Assembly: GCF_019075875.1 (NCBI RefSeq)
Contig: NZ_JAHOOZ010000001.1
Span: 5,336,001 to 5,400,000, forward strand
From: Novosphingobium sp. G106
GTDB taxonomy: Bacteria > Pseudomonadota > Alphaproteobacteria > Sphingomonadales > Sphingomonadaceae
Reading direction: 5' to 3'
DNA: 64,000 nt
Part shown: positions 34,609 through 44,461 of the stretch, in pieces
Layout: every line of letters begins with the position of its first letter
Numbering within the stretch: position 1 is the first letter of the stretch
The notes under the pieces: model-generated
The model's database searches: none
What the model saw: the letters and a program-made list of their open reading frames with translations, nothing else
Told to the model about the DNA's origin: nothing
Program-made: the position numbers and the translations under genes

Positions 34609-34628
34609 GGCTAGTTTAATCGCTAGGT
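34609..34628. promoter_or_regulatory. paired CTAG elements in a divergent intergenic region
   Basis: CTAG occurs at 34611-34614 and again at 34623-34626 (GGCTAGTTTAATCGCTAGGT), between the divergent starts at 34575 and 34679. The two copies are about one helical turn apart. This is the densest occurrence of the recurrent CTAG element. Confidence 0.35.
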
Positions 34629-34678
34629 TCGGCGGCGGCCCGATTGTCCGAAACGACGGCGGGAACAGGAGCGTCGTC

Positions 34679-35086
34679 ATGACCATGACTCACGAAGACA
34701 TGATTCGTTTCGTCGACGATCTCTACGCTGCCACAGGCACGGGGGACTGGGACAAGGCGGCAGCGATGCTGACCCACGATTTCTTCGTCACCGAAGCGGA
34801 TGGCCTGCCGATGGCGGGCGTCTATCGCGGCAAATATGCGCTGCGCGATCTGTTCATCAAGGTGATGGGCATGCTCGACGTCGCCGGGCTCGATCGGACG
34901 CAGACGACCGCCGGAGGAGACTATGCCGTCGCGATCCTGACCATGCGGTTCGCCGATCCATCGGTCCCGCCAGCCCAGCTGTGCGAGCTGTTCCGCTTCC
35001 GCGACGGCAAGTGCTGCGAGATCAAGCCCTACTACTTCGATCCGCAGGCGATCGTCGCCGCCTACGAGGTCAAGTTCGCAGGGTAA
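34679..35086 (+). CDS. SnoaL-like (NTF2-fold) protein
   Basis: 135 residues. MTHEDMIRFVDDLYAATGTG, then DWDKAAAMLTHDFFVTEADG, YRGKYALRDLFIKVMGML and a C-terminal sheet PAQLCELFRFRDGKCCEIKP. A GGAG ribosome-binding site precedes the ATG at 34679; a second ATG two codons later is possible. Divergent from the MDR gene. Fold-level assignment; likely a small isomerase or hydratase-like protein, with no proof from context. Confidence 0.87.
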   Translation: MTMTHEDMIRFVDDLYAATGTGDWDKAAAMLTHDFFVTEADGLPMAGVYRGKYALRDLFIKVMGMLDVAGLDRTQTTAGGDYAVAILTMRFADPSVPPAQLCELFRFRDGKCCEIKPYYFDPQAIVAAYEVKFAG

Positions 35087-35093
35087 GCATTGG

Positions 35094-35357
35094 TCAGTGA
35101 ACCGCTTCCGACCGCTTGCGGGGGCTTTGCGTTCTACGGAGAAGCTTCAGGTGGCCTTCCCAGATGACGCGGGCCTGACAGACCAGAGAGCTCTTTTTGT
35201 CCGGTGTGGCGTGGCTTTCGATGAAGCCCCGCAATTCGGCCCAGGAGGCGGCATCGAGCACACGATCGGTTGCGAGTGAGAATTCCCGAAAGCCTGCCCA
35301 CCTTGGGGTGACATGCTTTGTTTGGACATATTCTCTCAGCGTTTTTGAAGTAGCCAC
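35094..35357 (-). CDS. small YozE-SAM-like hypothetical protein
   Basis: An 87-residue reading from a GTG at 35357: SKTLREYVQTKHVTPRWAG, then DAASWAELRGFIESHATPD and LVCQARVIWEGHLKLLRR. The layout (an opening amphipathic helix, a central helix around SWAELRGFIE, a closing helix) recalls YozE_SAM_like small proteins, but the resemblance is by eye only. The stretch is visibly less GC-rich than its neighbours and lies between the SnoaL gene and the terminator of the large TonB receptor. It may be a recently acquired gene or a chance frame. Confidence 0.42.
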   Translation of the reverse strand: MATSKTLREYVQTKHVTPRWAGFREFSLATDRVLDAASWAELRGFIESHATPDKKSSLVCQARVIWEGHLKLLRRTQSPRKRSEAVH

Positions 35358-35392
35358 GGTTCTGGAATTTCGTCTGTCATTGCGTTGAAGTG

Positions 35393-35419
35393 GCCCGGCT
35401 TCCGCAATGGAAGCCGGGC
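35393..35419 (-). terminator. strong hairpin terminator after the third TonB receptor
   Basis: GCCCGGCTTCC and GGAAGCCGGGC form a perfect 11-bp stem with a GCAAT loop. It lies 8 bp past the receptor stop (35428, minus strand). There is no strong T-tract, which is common in GC-rich alphaproteobacteria. Probable terminator of the receptor transcript. Confidence 0.65.
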
Positions 35420-35427
35420 ATCGTGGA

Positions 35428-37986
35428 TCAATTCCCGAAGTGGACCTTCGCACGGAAGCCGAACATCCGCGGCTGGTTGAGCTGGCCCGTGATCTGGCCG
35501 TTGGTCGTGAAAGTTCCGGCCGGATAGACGACCAGCTTCTGGTTGGTGACGTTCGTCATGAAGAACGACAGGTCGATCGGCCGACCGAACACCGACTGCC
35601 AATCGACATTGAGATTGAGCAGATTCGCCGCCGGCAGCAGGTAGTTGGGCGCGACATTTGGCGAAACACCGCGATTGGCGTCGGTATGGGTGAAGGTCGC
35701 GCCGAAGGACACCTGGCCGACGCTTTCGTCCAGCGGCAGCGTGTAGGTTCCGGTGAGGGTCACCCGGTTCTTCGGCGAAAGTGCAAGCGACTGACCGACG
35801 TCAGCCGAGGGGAACAGCGCCGAATAATAGATCGGCAGTGGCGGCTGGGTAAATTCTATCAGCTTGGTGTTGAGGTAGGTATAGCCGACGTCGAACTTGA
35901 ACCCGGTGAACGGCCGTACCGAAGCATCGACCTCGATACCCCATGTCCGGGACTTGCCTGCGTTCACGATCGGCTGGGCATTGGGAACCTTGCCCTGGAA
36001 TTGGGGTGCGACGACCGAATTGACCGCAAGCTGCTGGTCGGTGAGGTTGTTGTAGAAGCCCGCGATGTTGAAATAACCGGGCACGGCACCGCGGAAGCTG
36101 GTCTTCGCGCCGGCTTCGTAGGTATCGATCTTCTCAGGTGTGGCGATCTCGAGGCCGAGATTGTTCGAGTTGATCGCACCCTGACGATAACCCCGCGCCC
36201 ATTTGGCGTAGAGAAGGATATCGTCGATGGGCTTGTAGTCGACGTCGATCAGCCAGGTCGGGCGGCTCGAATTCTGGTGGAGTACGTCGTCGCACTTAGC
36301 AGAAATCGGTCCCTCGACGATCAGCGGTATGGAAATGTCTCCGCCGTTGAACTTCACCACGTTCTGGCACGAATAGACCGCAGTGCCCGGCGTGGGGATA
36401 TTGATGTTGACGTTGCGCGATTCGCTCATGACCTTGTCCCAGGTGTAGCGGAAGCCACCTGTCAGGCTCAGTTGCTCGGTCAGCTTGTAGGTCGCCTGTG
36501 CGTAGAACGCCTTGCTGTTGAAGGTGTCCTTCACGTTCGAGGCCGAGAGCGAACCGATCAGTAGCGGATTGGTGCACTGGAGTGTCGAGTAGTCGGTGCA
36601 GCTTTCGAAGATCTGGGTCGTACCCGTATTGAAGCCCAGCGGCTTGCTGGATTCGAGATAGGCACCCGCCTGCCAGTTGAAGCGGCCATCGGCGAGCGTG
36701 CCCTGGAACTGCAGTTCTTCGGTAAGGGTCGACTGTGCCGAATTGTTGCCGCTCACACCGGGATGCAGGGTGATGCCCGGGAGGGACTGGCCGGCGACGG
36801 TCGGGAGCACCAGCGGCGTGGTGCACCCCGCTGATCCGAACGAGCAGATGCCGGCCGCCCCGACGCCGATCCCGAGGTTTCCGAAGTTGAGCGGTTGTCC
36901 CGTGGAGATGAGATTGTCGCCGAACAGGTCGAAGTCGGCCGTTTCCCGGTATTCGGCATAGGAAACGATATTCTTGATGGTCAGTGTATCGCTGGCCTTC
37001 AAAGTGGTCGTGTTGATGACCTGCCACTGTCGGATCAGTTCCTGCGGGTTGGGGTCGTTGTTGTCGACATCCCAGAAGCCATCGCCGCGGGCATTTTGCC
37101 GGTCGACCTGGCCGCAGGCGAACGGTCCCAGAAGCCCGACCAATCCGAAGGCACTTGCGTAGTTACGGTTACAGCCGGAAACCCTTTGGAGCACACCGTG
37201 CGTGTTGGACCGGCTGTAGCTGCCGATCGTATAGTTCTCCAGATCGGGCGTGATGTCCGCGACCACGCTAAAGCGCGCCGCGAAATAGTTCGTGTTGCCG
37301 AAATCGTCGGGTCCGATGCCGCTCTTGTTGTGGAGATAGCCATCGCGCTGGTTCCAATCGATCGCGCCCCGAACGCGAATGGCCGATGACAGCGGCGCGT
37401 TCAGGACCGCTTCGACACGGTGCATGTTGTAATCGCCGATCGAGCCCTGGACATAGCCTTCGAGGTTGTCGGTCGGCTTGGAGGGCACCAGCAGGATCGC
37501 GCCGCCCGTGGAATTGCGTCCGAACAAGGTGCCCTGCGGACCTTTGAGTACCTGCACGTTCTGCAGGTCCATGAAAGAGCCGACGCCGGCGCCGTTGCCC
37601 GAGGTGGTGCCGCCGTTCGATCGCGGTGCGACGACGTCGGCGAAATAGACTGCCACCGAGGGCGAAGTCTTGCCCTCTTGCGTGAACCCGCGGATCGCGA
37701 AGCTGGCTTTTTCCGCGCCGAAGCTCTGGTTCGTCGACAGCGAAGGAACATAGGTGCCGAGGTCGACGCTGCTGACGATGTTGCGCTTGGTGATCGCGTC
37801 CTGGCTCAGCACCGTAATGGAAATCGGCACGTCCTGAAGGCGTTCTTCGCTGCGACGCGCGGTTACGATAATGTCGTCGTTGCCGTTGGCCTCTCCCCGG
37901 CCAGCCTGTGCATCCTGGGCGAATGCCGGGGCGGTCCAAGCCAGAGCGGTCGTCGCAACTAGGGCGACTCTTGTGAGTGATTTCAT
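35428..37986 (-). CDS. TonB-dependent outer-membrane receptor
   Basis: 852 residues, intact. Signal peptide VALVATTALAWTAPAFA, a TonB-box-like DIIVTARRSEERL, plug domain (FAIRGFTQEGKTSPSVAVYF, VLKGPQGTLFGRNSTGGAIL), then the barrel, which ends FGFRAKVHFGN. It is transcribed alone on the minus strand, with a hairpin terminator behind it. Upstream (38082-38093) is the motif CGTTACAAATTG, also found upstream of the CmcJ-like operon. Probably imports a substrate of the surrounding pathway. Confidence 0.93.
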   Translation of the reverse strand: MKSLTRVALVATTALAWTAPAFAQDAQAGRGEANGNDDIIVTARRSEERLQDVPISITVLSQDAITKRNIVSSVDLGTYVPSLSTNQSFGAEKASFAIRGFTQEGKTSPSVAVYFADVVAPRSNGGTTSGNGAGVGSFMDLQNVQVLKGPQGTLFGRNSTGGAILLVPSKPTDNLEGYVQGSIGDYNMHRVEAVLNAPLSSAIRVRGAIDWNQRDGYLHNKSGIGPDDFGNTNYFAARFSVVADITPDLENYTIGSYSRSNTHGVLQRVSGCNRNYASAFGLVGLLGPFACGQVDRQNARGDGFWDVDNNDPNPQELIRQWQVINTTTLKASDTLTIKNIVSYAEYRETADFDLFGDNLISTGQPLNFGNLGIGVGAAGICSFGSAGCTTPLVLPTVAGQSLPGITLHPGVSGNNSAQSTLTEELQFQGTLADGRFNWQAGAYLESSKPLGFNTGTTQIFESCTDYSTLQCTNPLLIGSLSASNVKDTFNSKAFYAQATYKLTEQLSLTGGFRYTWDKVMSESRNVNINIPTPGTAVYSCQNVVKFNGGDISIPLIVEGPISAKCDDVLHQNSSRPTWLIDVDYKPIDDILLYAKWARGYRQGAINSNNLGLEIATPEKIDTYEAGAKTSFRGAVPGYFNIAGFYNNLTDQQLAVNSVVAPQFQGKVPNAQPIVNAGKSRTWGIEVDASVRPFTGFKFDVGYTYLNTKLIEFTQPPLPIYYSALFPSADVGQSLALSPKNRVTLTGTYTLPLDESVGQVSFGATFTHTDANRGVSPNVAPNYLLPAANLLNLNVDWQSVFGRPIDLSFFMTNVTNQKLVVYPAGTFTTNGQITGQLNQPRMFGFRAKVHFGN

Positions 37987-38081
37987 CGTGCCTCTCCCTG
38001 ATTTTGCGTTCCGATGCCTTATTACGGCGGGTTTCGAGGAACGCTGTTCTCACAAGCTAACGCAGCCGCGGTCGGATGAAT

Positions 38082-38093
38082 CGTTACAAATTG
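38082..38093 (-). promoter_or_regulatory. CAATTTGTAACG element upstream of the third TonB receptor
   Basis: On the minus strand CAATTTGTAACG lies 96-107 bp upstream of the receptor start (37986). The same 12-mer, in the same orientation to its gene, occurs at 47716-47727 upstream of the CmcJ-like operon. Candidate shared promoter or operator. Confidence 0.4.
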
Positions 38094-38105
38094 GAAAGGT
38101 TCTCG

Positions 38106-38125
38106 GGCGGCGTTAGCACGCCGCC
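38106..38125. other. perfect hairpin in the receptor's upstream region
   Basis: GGCGGCG-TTAGCA-CGCCGCC is a 7-bp perfect stem with a six-base loop. It is 120 bp upstream of the receptor start and has no T-tract. It could be a terminator of unseen upstream transcription or a regulatory hairpin. Nothing more can be said. Confidence 0.35.
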
Positions 38126-38267
38126 AGCCCGCAACGGTCGGAGAGTTCGCTGTAATTGTTGGGAAATTGGCCGCTGGCCGTCGTTATCTTTGGCGACCCA
38201 CGCGCCTTACTTCCTGTTAACGTGACGCAGGTATCTTCCGCAGTGCTCGGCGATCGGAGAGTGCTGT

Positions 38268-38420
38268 ATGCGACGCAATGTCATGGTCGGTAGCGCGGGA
38301 ATTAGTCTGGCGGCAGCGATCTGGTTTGCGGCGGCGCTGCTTACCGCAGATTCCTGCAGCAGATGGAATCCGCTGAGCTGCCAGGGCCCCGATCCCGAAC
38401 TGATCAAGTACGCGCGTTAG
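38268..38420 (+). CDS. small 50-residue membrane or exported peptide, hypothetical
   Basis: Reads from the ATG at 38268 (GGAG at 38256-38259, eight bases upstream) to TAG at 38420. Residues 4-27 form a hydrophobic stretch (VMVGSAGISLAAAIWFAAAL), followed by a short polar tail with two cysteines (DSCSRWNPLSCQ) and DPELIKYAR. Either a single-span membrane peptide or a secreted, disulfide-containing one. It lies between the divergent receptor region and rpiA. I do not recognise a family. Confidence 0.55.
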   Translation: MRRNVMVGSAGISLAAAIWFAAALLTADSCSRWNPLSCQGPDPELIKYAR

Positions 38421-38571
38421 GTCGCCTGCCGATTTTCCCATTCCCCGCTCCAAGCCGGGGACTTGCGGCTAGAACCCCCGCGCCGGTCAGGCATTTCCTT
38501 TCTTCGCGATACCGCCGAGCCTGTGGCAAAAGGTTCTCTCTTTTGCTCATTCGGACGGAACGGAGTCGCGC

Positions 38572-39273
38572 ATGGCCCGGAATGGCCTGCATACAGAGAG
38601 CTGGAAGCGTGCCTCGGCGGAGGCGGCCGTGGCCGAAGTGGCCGACGGCATGCTGGTCGGCCTCGGGACCGGGACGACGGCCGCTTTCGCCATAGCGGCG
38701 CTGGCTCGCCGTCTTGGCGAGGGATTGCGCTGCCGCGGCGTCGCGACGTCGCTCCGGACAGCCGATAGCGCCAGGGCGGCGCGCATTCCCTTGCTGACCC
38801 TGGAAGAGGTGGCCGAAGTCGATCTTTGCATCGACGGCGTGGACGAGATCGATGCGGAATTTCGCGCGATCAAGGGCGCGGGCGGGGCCATGCTGCGCGA
38901 GAAGATCGTGGCGAGTGCAGCCCGGCGCATGATCGCGATCGCCGACGCGTCGAAAGCCGTCGCGCGGCTCGGCGCCCGTCCGGTCCCCGTGGAGGCGCTG
39001 CCAAGCGCTCGCGCCTATGTCGAACGGCAACTCGCACGGCTCGATTGCACGCCGATCTTGCGCCGCAACGATGCTGGCGCGCCTGTGACGACCGATCAGG
39101 GCAACCTCATTTTCGACTGCCACTTCGCCGCTCTTGACGATCCGGCCGGGACTGCCACACGGCTGTCCTTCATCCCGGGCATGCTCGGCCATGGACTGTT
39201 TCTGTCGGAGATCGACGCGCTTTATCTCGGGACGGCGGATGGCGTTGTTCGCACGGAGCGGAACATTGCCTAA
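38572..39273 (+). CDS. rpiA: ribose-5-phosphate isomerase A
   Basis: Interconverts ribose 5-phosphate and ribulose 5-phosphate. 233 residues. Family motifs: GLGTGTTAAFAIAAL (phosphate loop) at 30-44, the active-site block CIDGVDEIDAEFRAIKGAGG around 86-105, then LREKIVASAARRM. The C-terminal substrate-cap region has GNLIFDCHF and PGMLGHGLF. CGGAACGGAG precedes the start. It opens a plus-strand pentose-phosphate operon, with transketolase next after about 73 bp. Confidence 0.95.
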   Translation: MARNGLHTESWKRASAEAAVAEVADGMLVGLGTGTTAAFAIAALARRLGEGLRCRGVATSLRTADSARAARIPLLTLEEVAEVDLCIDGVDEIDAEFRAIKGAGGAMLREKIVASAARRMIAIADASKAVARLGARPVPVEALPSARAYVERQLARLDCTPILRRNDAGAPVTTDQGNLIFDCHFAALDDPAGTATRLSFIPGMLGHGLFLSEIDALYLGTADGVVRTERNIA

Positions 39274-39346
39274 TGTTAAGGCGTGAGGCCTGCATCCATC
39301 CCGCCGCTGTTTCGTTCCACCAGTGGACCGGAGGATCGATGATTCC

Positions 39347-41434
39347 ATGACAGACGCATCTCACCCTGCGGAACGGCGGGTCCGCGAGGACGGCTCGCCC
39401 GAGCGCCTTGCCATCGACACGATACGCACGCTGGCGATGGACGCCGTGCAGAAGGCCAATTCGGGCCATCCCGGCACGCCGATGGCGCTTGCCCCGGTGG
39501 CGCATACCCTGTGGACGCGCTTCCTCCGCTACGATCCCGAAGTGCCGGACTGGCCGAACCGCGATCGCTTCGTCCTGTCCTGCGGCCATGCCTCGATGCT
39601 GCTCTATGCGGTCCTTCATCTTGCGAGCGTGCAGGAGATCGACGCTGAGGGCCGCAAGACCGGGCTACCCGCGGTCAGCCTCGACGACATCAAGCAGTTC
39701 CGCCAGCTCGGTTCGAAGACGCCCGGCCATCCCGAATACCGCATGACCACGGGCGTCGAAACGACCACCGGGCCGCTCGGCCAGGGCTGCGGCAATTCGG
39801 TCGGCATGGCGATCGCAGCGCGTTGGCTCGGTGCCACTTTCAATCGCGACGGCTTCACGCTGTTCGACAACGACGTCTACGCCGTCTGCTCGGACGGTGA
39901 TCTCATGGAAGGCGTCGCGAGCGAGGCGGCCTCGTTGGCCGGGCATCTCGCGCTCTCCAACCTCTGCTGGATCTACGACAGCAACCACATCACGATCGAA
40001 GGCGACACCGCTCTCGCCTTCGACGAGGACGTCGCCAAGCGGTTCCAGGCCTATGGCTGGAACACCGTTACCATCGAAGATGCCGAGGACACCGAAGGCT
40101 TCGCCGCAGCGATCGAGACCTTCCGCAGAACGGGTGATCGTCCGACGCTGATCGTGGTGAAATCGGTGATCGGCATCGGCTTTCCCACCCGAGCCGGCAC
40201 GCAGAAAGCCCATAGCGACGCGCCCGGCGAGGACGAGATCCGCGGCGCGAAGAAGAGGAACGGCTGGCCCGAGGACGCGCAGTTCCTCGTGCCCGAGGAA
40301 GCAAAACGGAGCTTTTCCGCTGCTGTCGCCGGCCGCGGCAAGCCGCTGCGCGAGGAATGGGAGCAGATGTTCGCGCGGTATCGCGAGGCCTACCCCGATC
40401 TGGCCTCTACACTCGACGATCTTCGCCACGGCAAGGTGCCGGGCGGCTGGGAAAGCGAGCTTCCTACCTTCGAGCCCGACGCCAAGGGGATCGCCAGCCG
40501 CGATGCCGGCGGTAAGGTTCTCAACGCCATCGCTGCCAGGGCGCCCTGGCTGGTCGGCGGCGCAGCGGACCTTTCGCCGTCGACCAAGACCGACGTAAAG
40601 GACGCGCCCTCTCTGGAGGCGGTAACGCCCGGCGGTCGCAACATGCATTTCGGCATTCGCGAGCATGCCATGGGGGCGGTGGCCAACGGCATGGCGCTGA
40701 CCTACCTGCGCCCCTACACCGGCACCTTCATGGTCTTTTCGGACTATATGCGCCCGCCGATCCGCCTGGCTGCGATCATGGAACTGCCCGTCATCTTCGT
40801 CTTCACGCACGACTCGATCGGCGTCGGCGAGGACGGACCGACGCACCAGCCGATCGAGCAGCTAGCCGCGCTGCGCGCCATTCCAGGCCTCGACGTGATC
40901 CGCCCCGGCGATGCCAACGAAACCGCGGTCGCCTGGAAGGTCGCGCTGACCCACACGCATGAACCGACCGCGCTGGTCTTCTCGCGCCAGGCGATCCCGA
41001 CGCTCGACCGCGGCAAGTATGCCGCAGCCTCGGGTCTCGAGAAGGGTGGCTACGTGCTGGCGGACTGCGCGGGCGAGCCGGAGATTATCCTGATCGGCAC
41101 CGGCTCCGAGCTGCCGCTCGTCGTCGCCGCGCACGAGAAGCTCACGAGCGAGGGGGCCAGGTCTCGTGTCGTGTCGCTACCGAGCTGGTATCTCTTCGAG
41201 AAGCAGGATCAGGCCTATCGCGACAGCGTCCTGCCGCGCGGCGTGCGGGCTCGGCTGGCCGTGGAACAGGGAGGCGCGCTCGGCTGGGACCGCTACGTCG
41301 GCCCCGACGGCGCGACCGTGACCATGTCGACCTTCGGCGCCTCGGCACCAATCGCCAAGCTTCAGGAGAAGTTCGGTTTCACGCTGGATGCGGTATGCAA
41401 GGCCGCGCGCGACCTGGTGGAGAAGGTGAAATGA
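39347..41434 (+). CDS. tkt: transketolase
   Basis: Thiamine-diphosphate enzyme moving two-carbon units between sugar phosphates. 695 residues from the ATG at 39347 ([16 protein letters not shown]), with GGAGG twelve bases upstream. A GTG at 39323 would place the ribosome-binding site inside the gene. Motifs: [34 protein letters not shown], the TPP motif around [15 protein letters not shown], and the second-domain [14 protein letters not shown] and [16 protein letters not shown]. It is full length. The transaldolase ATG overlaps its stop (ATGA). Confidence 0.96.
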   Translation: MTDASHPAERRVREDGSPERLAIDTIRTLAMDAVQKANSGHPGTPMALAPVAHTLWTRFLRYDPEVPDWPNRDRFVLSCGHASMLLYAVLHLASVQEIDAEGRKTGLPAVSLDDIKQFRQLGSKTPGHPEYRMTTGVETTTGPLGQGCGNSVGMAIAARWLGATFNRDGFTLFDNDVYAVCSDGDLMEGVASEAASLAGHLALSNLCWIYDSNHITIEGDTALAFDEDVAKRFQAYGWNTVTIEDAEDTEGFAAAIETFRRTGDRPTLIVVKSVIGIGFPTRAGTQKAHSDAPGEDEIRGAKKRNGWPEDAQFLVPEEAKRSFSAAVAGRGKPLREEWEQMFARYREAYPDLASTLDDLRHGKVPGGWESELPTFEPDAKGIASRDAGGKVLNAIAARAPWLVGGAADLSPSTKTDVKDAPSLEAVTPGGRNMHFGIREHAMGAVANGMALTYLRPYTGTFMVFSDYMRPPIRLAAIMELPVIFVFTHDSIGVGEDGPTHQPIEQLAALRAIPGLDVIRPGDANETAVAWKVALTHTHEPTALVFSRQAIPTLDRGKYAAASGLEKGGYVLADCAGEPEIILIGTGSELPLVVAAHEKLTSEGARSRVVSLPSWYLFEKQDQAYRDSVLPRGVRARLAVEQGGALGWDRYVGPDGATVTMSTFGASAPIAKLQEKFGFTLDAVCKAARDLVEKVK

Positions 41435-42573
41435 CCAACTCTCGTCTCAAGCAGCTTCACGAAGCTGGACAGGCGGTCTGGCTCGATTTCCTCGAACGGC
41501 GGTTCCTGGCGGAAGGCGGCTTGAGGCGGCTTATCGCCGATGACGACATAACCGGCGTGACATCCAACCCGTCTATCTTCGAAAAGGCGATGGGCCACGG
41601 CGATGCCTATGACGCGGGGTTCAAGCAGGTACTCGGCACCGGCGAAACCAGCGACCAGACCCTTTACGAGAGCCAAGCTCTGGAGGACATCCAGGCTGCC
41701 GCCGCCGATCTGGAGCCGGTCTACGATCGGCTCGGGCAGCGCGACGGCTATGTCAGCCTCGAAGTCTCCCCGTTCCTCGCCAACGATACAGAGGCGACGA
41801 TCGAGGAGGCGCGGCGGCTCTGGCGATCGGTCGACGCGCCCAACCTGATGATCAAGGTGCCGGGCACGGCGGCGGGCGTCCCTGCGGTCCGCCAGCTCAT
41901 CGCCGATGGCATCAACGTCAACATCACGCTGCTTTTCGCGCTCGCCGCCTACAAGGCCGTGGCCGAAGCCTACATGGCAGGGCTCGAGGCGCGCCTGGCC
42001 GAGGGCAAGCCGATCGACCGGATCGCCAGCGTCGCAAGCTTCTTCGTCAGCCGTATCGACACCCAGATCGACAAGAAGATCGATGCCCGCACCGAAGCGG
42101 GCGATGCGGATGCGGCCGCGCTGAAAGCATTGCGCGGCAAGGTCGCCATCGCCAACGCCAAGCTGGCCTATGCCTGGTACGAGGAGACGATCGCGGGCGA
42201 GCGCTGGCGCAAGCTGGCCGATGCAGGTGCGATGCCGCAGCGGCTGCTCTGGGCATCGACCGGGGTGAAGGACCCCAACTATACCGACACGCTCTACGTC
42301 GATACCTTGATCGGCCCGGACACGATCAACACCATGCCCCCCAAGACGATGGACGCGTTCCGCGATCATGGCGTGATAAGCGCCTCGCTGACCACCGGTC
42401 TCGACGACGCAAAGGCGGTTCTCGCAGACGCCGAAAGGCTCGGGCTCGATCTGGACGGCGTGACCTCCGCGCTCGTCGACGATGGCGTCAAGCAATTCGC
42501 CGATGCCGCCGAGACCCTGTTGCGCGCGGTTGCGGCAAAGCGTGCCGCGCTGGCCGACACCGCGAAATCATGA
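41431..42573 (+). CDS. tal: transaldolase
   Basis: 380 residues, of the longer transaldolase type. [19 protein letters not shown] at the N-terminus carries the class motif, and the Schiff-base lysine lies in [12 protein letters not shown]. Further family features are [14 protein letters not shown] and [18 protein letters not shown], then [18 protein letters not shown]. It overlaps the transketolase stop by 4 bp, so transketolase and transaldolase are translationally coupled. The product completes the non-oxidative pentose-phosphate branch with rpiA and tkt. Confidence 0.95.
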   Translation: MTNSRLKQLHEAGQAVWLDFLERRFLAEGGLRRLIADDDITGVTSNPSIFEKAMGHGDAYDAGFKQVLGTGETSDQTLYESQALEDIQAAAADLEPVYDRLGQRDGYVSLEVSPFLANDTEATIEEARRLWRSVDAPNLMIKVPGTAAGVPAVRQLIADGINVNITLLFALAAYKAVAEAYMAGLEARLAEGKPIDRIASVASFFVSRIDTQIDKKIDARTEAGDADAAALKALRGKVAIANAKLAYAWYEETIAGERWRKLADAGAMPQRLLWASTGVKDPNYTDTLYVDTLIGPDTINTMPPKTMDAFRDHGVISASLTTGLDDAKAVLADAERLGLDLDGVTSALVDDGVKQFADAAETLLRAVAAKRAALADTAKS

Positions 42574-42619
42574 TGCTGCTGATGCGGCTTTCGGCAGTCC
42601 AACTCGGAAGGAATCCTCT

Positions 42620-43606
42620 ATGCGGCTAGCGATGATCGGCCTCGGCCGGATGGGCGCCAACATTGCCCGGCGCCTGATGCGCGGCGGCCACGAAATCGTC
42701 GCATACGATCGCAACCAGCCCGCGATAGAGGCGTTGGTCGCCGAAGGCGCGACCGGTGCGGCAACGCTCGAGGAGGTGGTGGCAAAGCTTGATGCACCGC
42801 GCATCTTCTGGATCATGCTGCCGGCCGGCGATCCCACTGAAAGCACGATCGAAGCCCTGCTGGGCCTGGCCAGCCCGGGCGACATCGTCATCGACGGCGG
42901 CAACACCTTCTACAAGGATGACGTCCGCCGGGCGAAGACCTGCGCGGAGAAGCAGATCGCCTATGTCGATGTCGGAACTTCGGGCGGTGTCTGGGGGCTG
43001 GAACGCGGCTATTGCATGATGATCGGTGGCGAGAAGGCGGCGGTCGACCTGCTCGACCCGATCTTCGACACGCTCGCGCCGGGCCTGGGTACGATCCCGC
43101 GCACGCCCAAGCGGATGGAGAACGAAGGCGAAGATCCCCGCGCCGAGAAGGGCTATATCCACGCCGGTCCTGCGGGATCCGGCCATTTCGTGAAGATGGT
43201 TCACAACGGCATCGAGTACGGCCTGATGCAGGCCTATGCCGAAGGCTTCGACGTGCTGAAGGGCAAATCGTCCGACAAGCTGCCCGAGGACGAGCGTTTC
43301 GACCTCAACCTCACCGACATCGCCGAAGTCTGGCGGCGGGGCAGCGTGATCTCGTCCTGGCTGCTCGACCTTTCCGCCGCGGCGCTGGCGCAGGATCAGA
43401 AGCTGGAGGCCTATAGCGGCAACGTTGCTGATTCCGGCGAAGGGCACTGGACGGTGGAAGCAGCGATGGAAGAAGCCGTGCCGGTCTATGTCCTGTCCGC
43501 CGCACTCTTCGCGCGCTATCGCAGCCGCGTCGACGGGACGTTCGGCGACAAGCTGCTGTCGGCCATGCGCTTCGGCTTCGGCGGCCATGTCGAGATCCCG
43601 CAGTGA
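42620..43606 (+). CDS. gnd: 6-phosphogluconate dehydrogenase, decarboxylating (short form)
   Basis: 328 residues, the short type seen in bacteria with the single-domain-dimer form. N-terminal cofactor loop [19 protein letters not shown]. Asp after beta-2 ([10 protein letters not shown]) suggests NAD(H) is possible. Substrate-site motifs [27 protein letters not shown] and [15 protein letters not shown] (catalytic Lys and neighbouring His/Asn). GGAAGGAATCC precedes the ATG. Together with the upstream genes it oxidises 6-phosphogluconate to ribulose 5-phosphate for rpiA. Confidence 0.94.
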   Translation: MRLAMIGLGRMGANIARRLMRGGHEIVAYDRNQPAIEALVAEGATGAATLEEVVAKLDAPRIFWIMLPAGDPTESTIEALLGLASPGDIVIDGGNTFYKDDVRRAKTCAEKQIAYVDVGTSGGVWGLERGYCMMIGGEKAAVDLLDPIFDTLAPGLGTIPRTPKRMENEGEDPRAEKGYIHAGPAGSGHFVKMVHNGIEYGLMQAYAEGFDVLKGKSSDKLPEDERFDLNLTDIAEVWRRGSVISSWLLDLSAAALAQDQKLEAYSGNVADSGEGHWTVEAAMEEAVPVYVLSAALFARYRSRVDGTFGDKLLSAMRFGFGGHVEIPQ

Positions 43607-44448
43607 AGCAGGCATCGGATCGGACGATGGCCGACCTGCGCCTCGTCCTCTCCGACGTCGATGGAACCCTCGTCCGGAGCGACAAGTCTCTCAGCGATAC
43701 CGTCGTCGCGGCGGTGGGGCGTCTTCAGGCGGCTGGCGTCCCGGTCTCGCTGATCAGCGCCCGGCCGCCCAGCGGCATGCTCTGGATCGCGGAAAAGCTG
43801 CGCCTGAGGGGTCCGATCGCGGCTTTCAACGGCGGAACCCTGGTCGATCCGAGTGGGACCGTACTTGCCGCCCACAGGTTGCCCCCTGACGTCGCAAGAC
43901 GCGCGCTTGCCCTGATCGACCGCCCTGGCATCGCCCGCTGGCTGTTCTGCGGCGGGCAATGGTACGCTGATCGGCCGAGCGGGGATCACGACGGCCGCGA
44001 GCGGAAGTCTGCTAACGTCGATCCCATTTACGATGCGGACTTCGCGGATCTGCTCGATGCGGTCGATAAGATCGTGGCCGTTTCGGACGATCCGGACCTG
44101 CTCGGGGAGACCGAACGCCTGGCGATGCAGTCCTTGTCGCAGGATGCGGCGGTCGGGCGCTCCCAAACCTACTATCTCGACATCACCGCGCCGGCGGCAA
44201 ACAAAGGTGACGGCGTCGCAGCTGTCGCCGCTGCGATGGGCGCACCTCTCGACGATGTCGCAGTGATCGGCGACCAGCGCAACGACTTGCCCATGTTCGC
44301 GCGCGCGGGCCTGTCGATCGCGATGGGGCAGGGCCCGGCGGAAGTCCGCGCGGCGGCCATGAAGATCACCCGATCCAACGATGAGGACGGCGTTGCCCAT
44401 GCCATCGACGATATTCTCCTGCCTCTCGCTGCGCGGCTGAGGAACTGA
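43603..44448 (+). CDS. HAD-superfamily (Cof-type) phosphatase
   Basis: 281 residues from a GTG at 43603 that overlaps the gnd stop (GTGA). An ATG at 43627 is an alternative start. HAD motif I is LSDVDGTLV with the nucleophile Asp, motif II lies around [10 protein letters not shown], and motif IV is [14 protein letters not shown]. The Cof-type cap domain follows. Substrate is probably a sugar phosphate or related metabolite, judged from position at the end of the pentose-phosphate operon. Confidence 0.9.
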   Translation: MKQASDRTMADLRLVLSDVDGTLVRSDKSLSDTVVAAVGRLQAAGVPVSLISARPPSGMLWIAEKLRLRGPIAAFNGGTLVDPSGTVLAAHRLPPDVARRALALIDRPGIARWLFCGGQWYADRPSGDHDGRERKSANVDPIYDADFADLLDAVDKIVAVSDDPDLLGETERLAMQSLSQDAAVGRSQTYYLDITAPAANKGDGVAAVAAAMGAPLDDVAVIGDQRNDLPMFARAGLSIAMGQGPAEVRAAAMKITRSNDEDGVAHAIDDILLPLAARLRN

Positions 44449-44461
44449 TCTCTCCTCTCAG

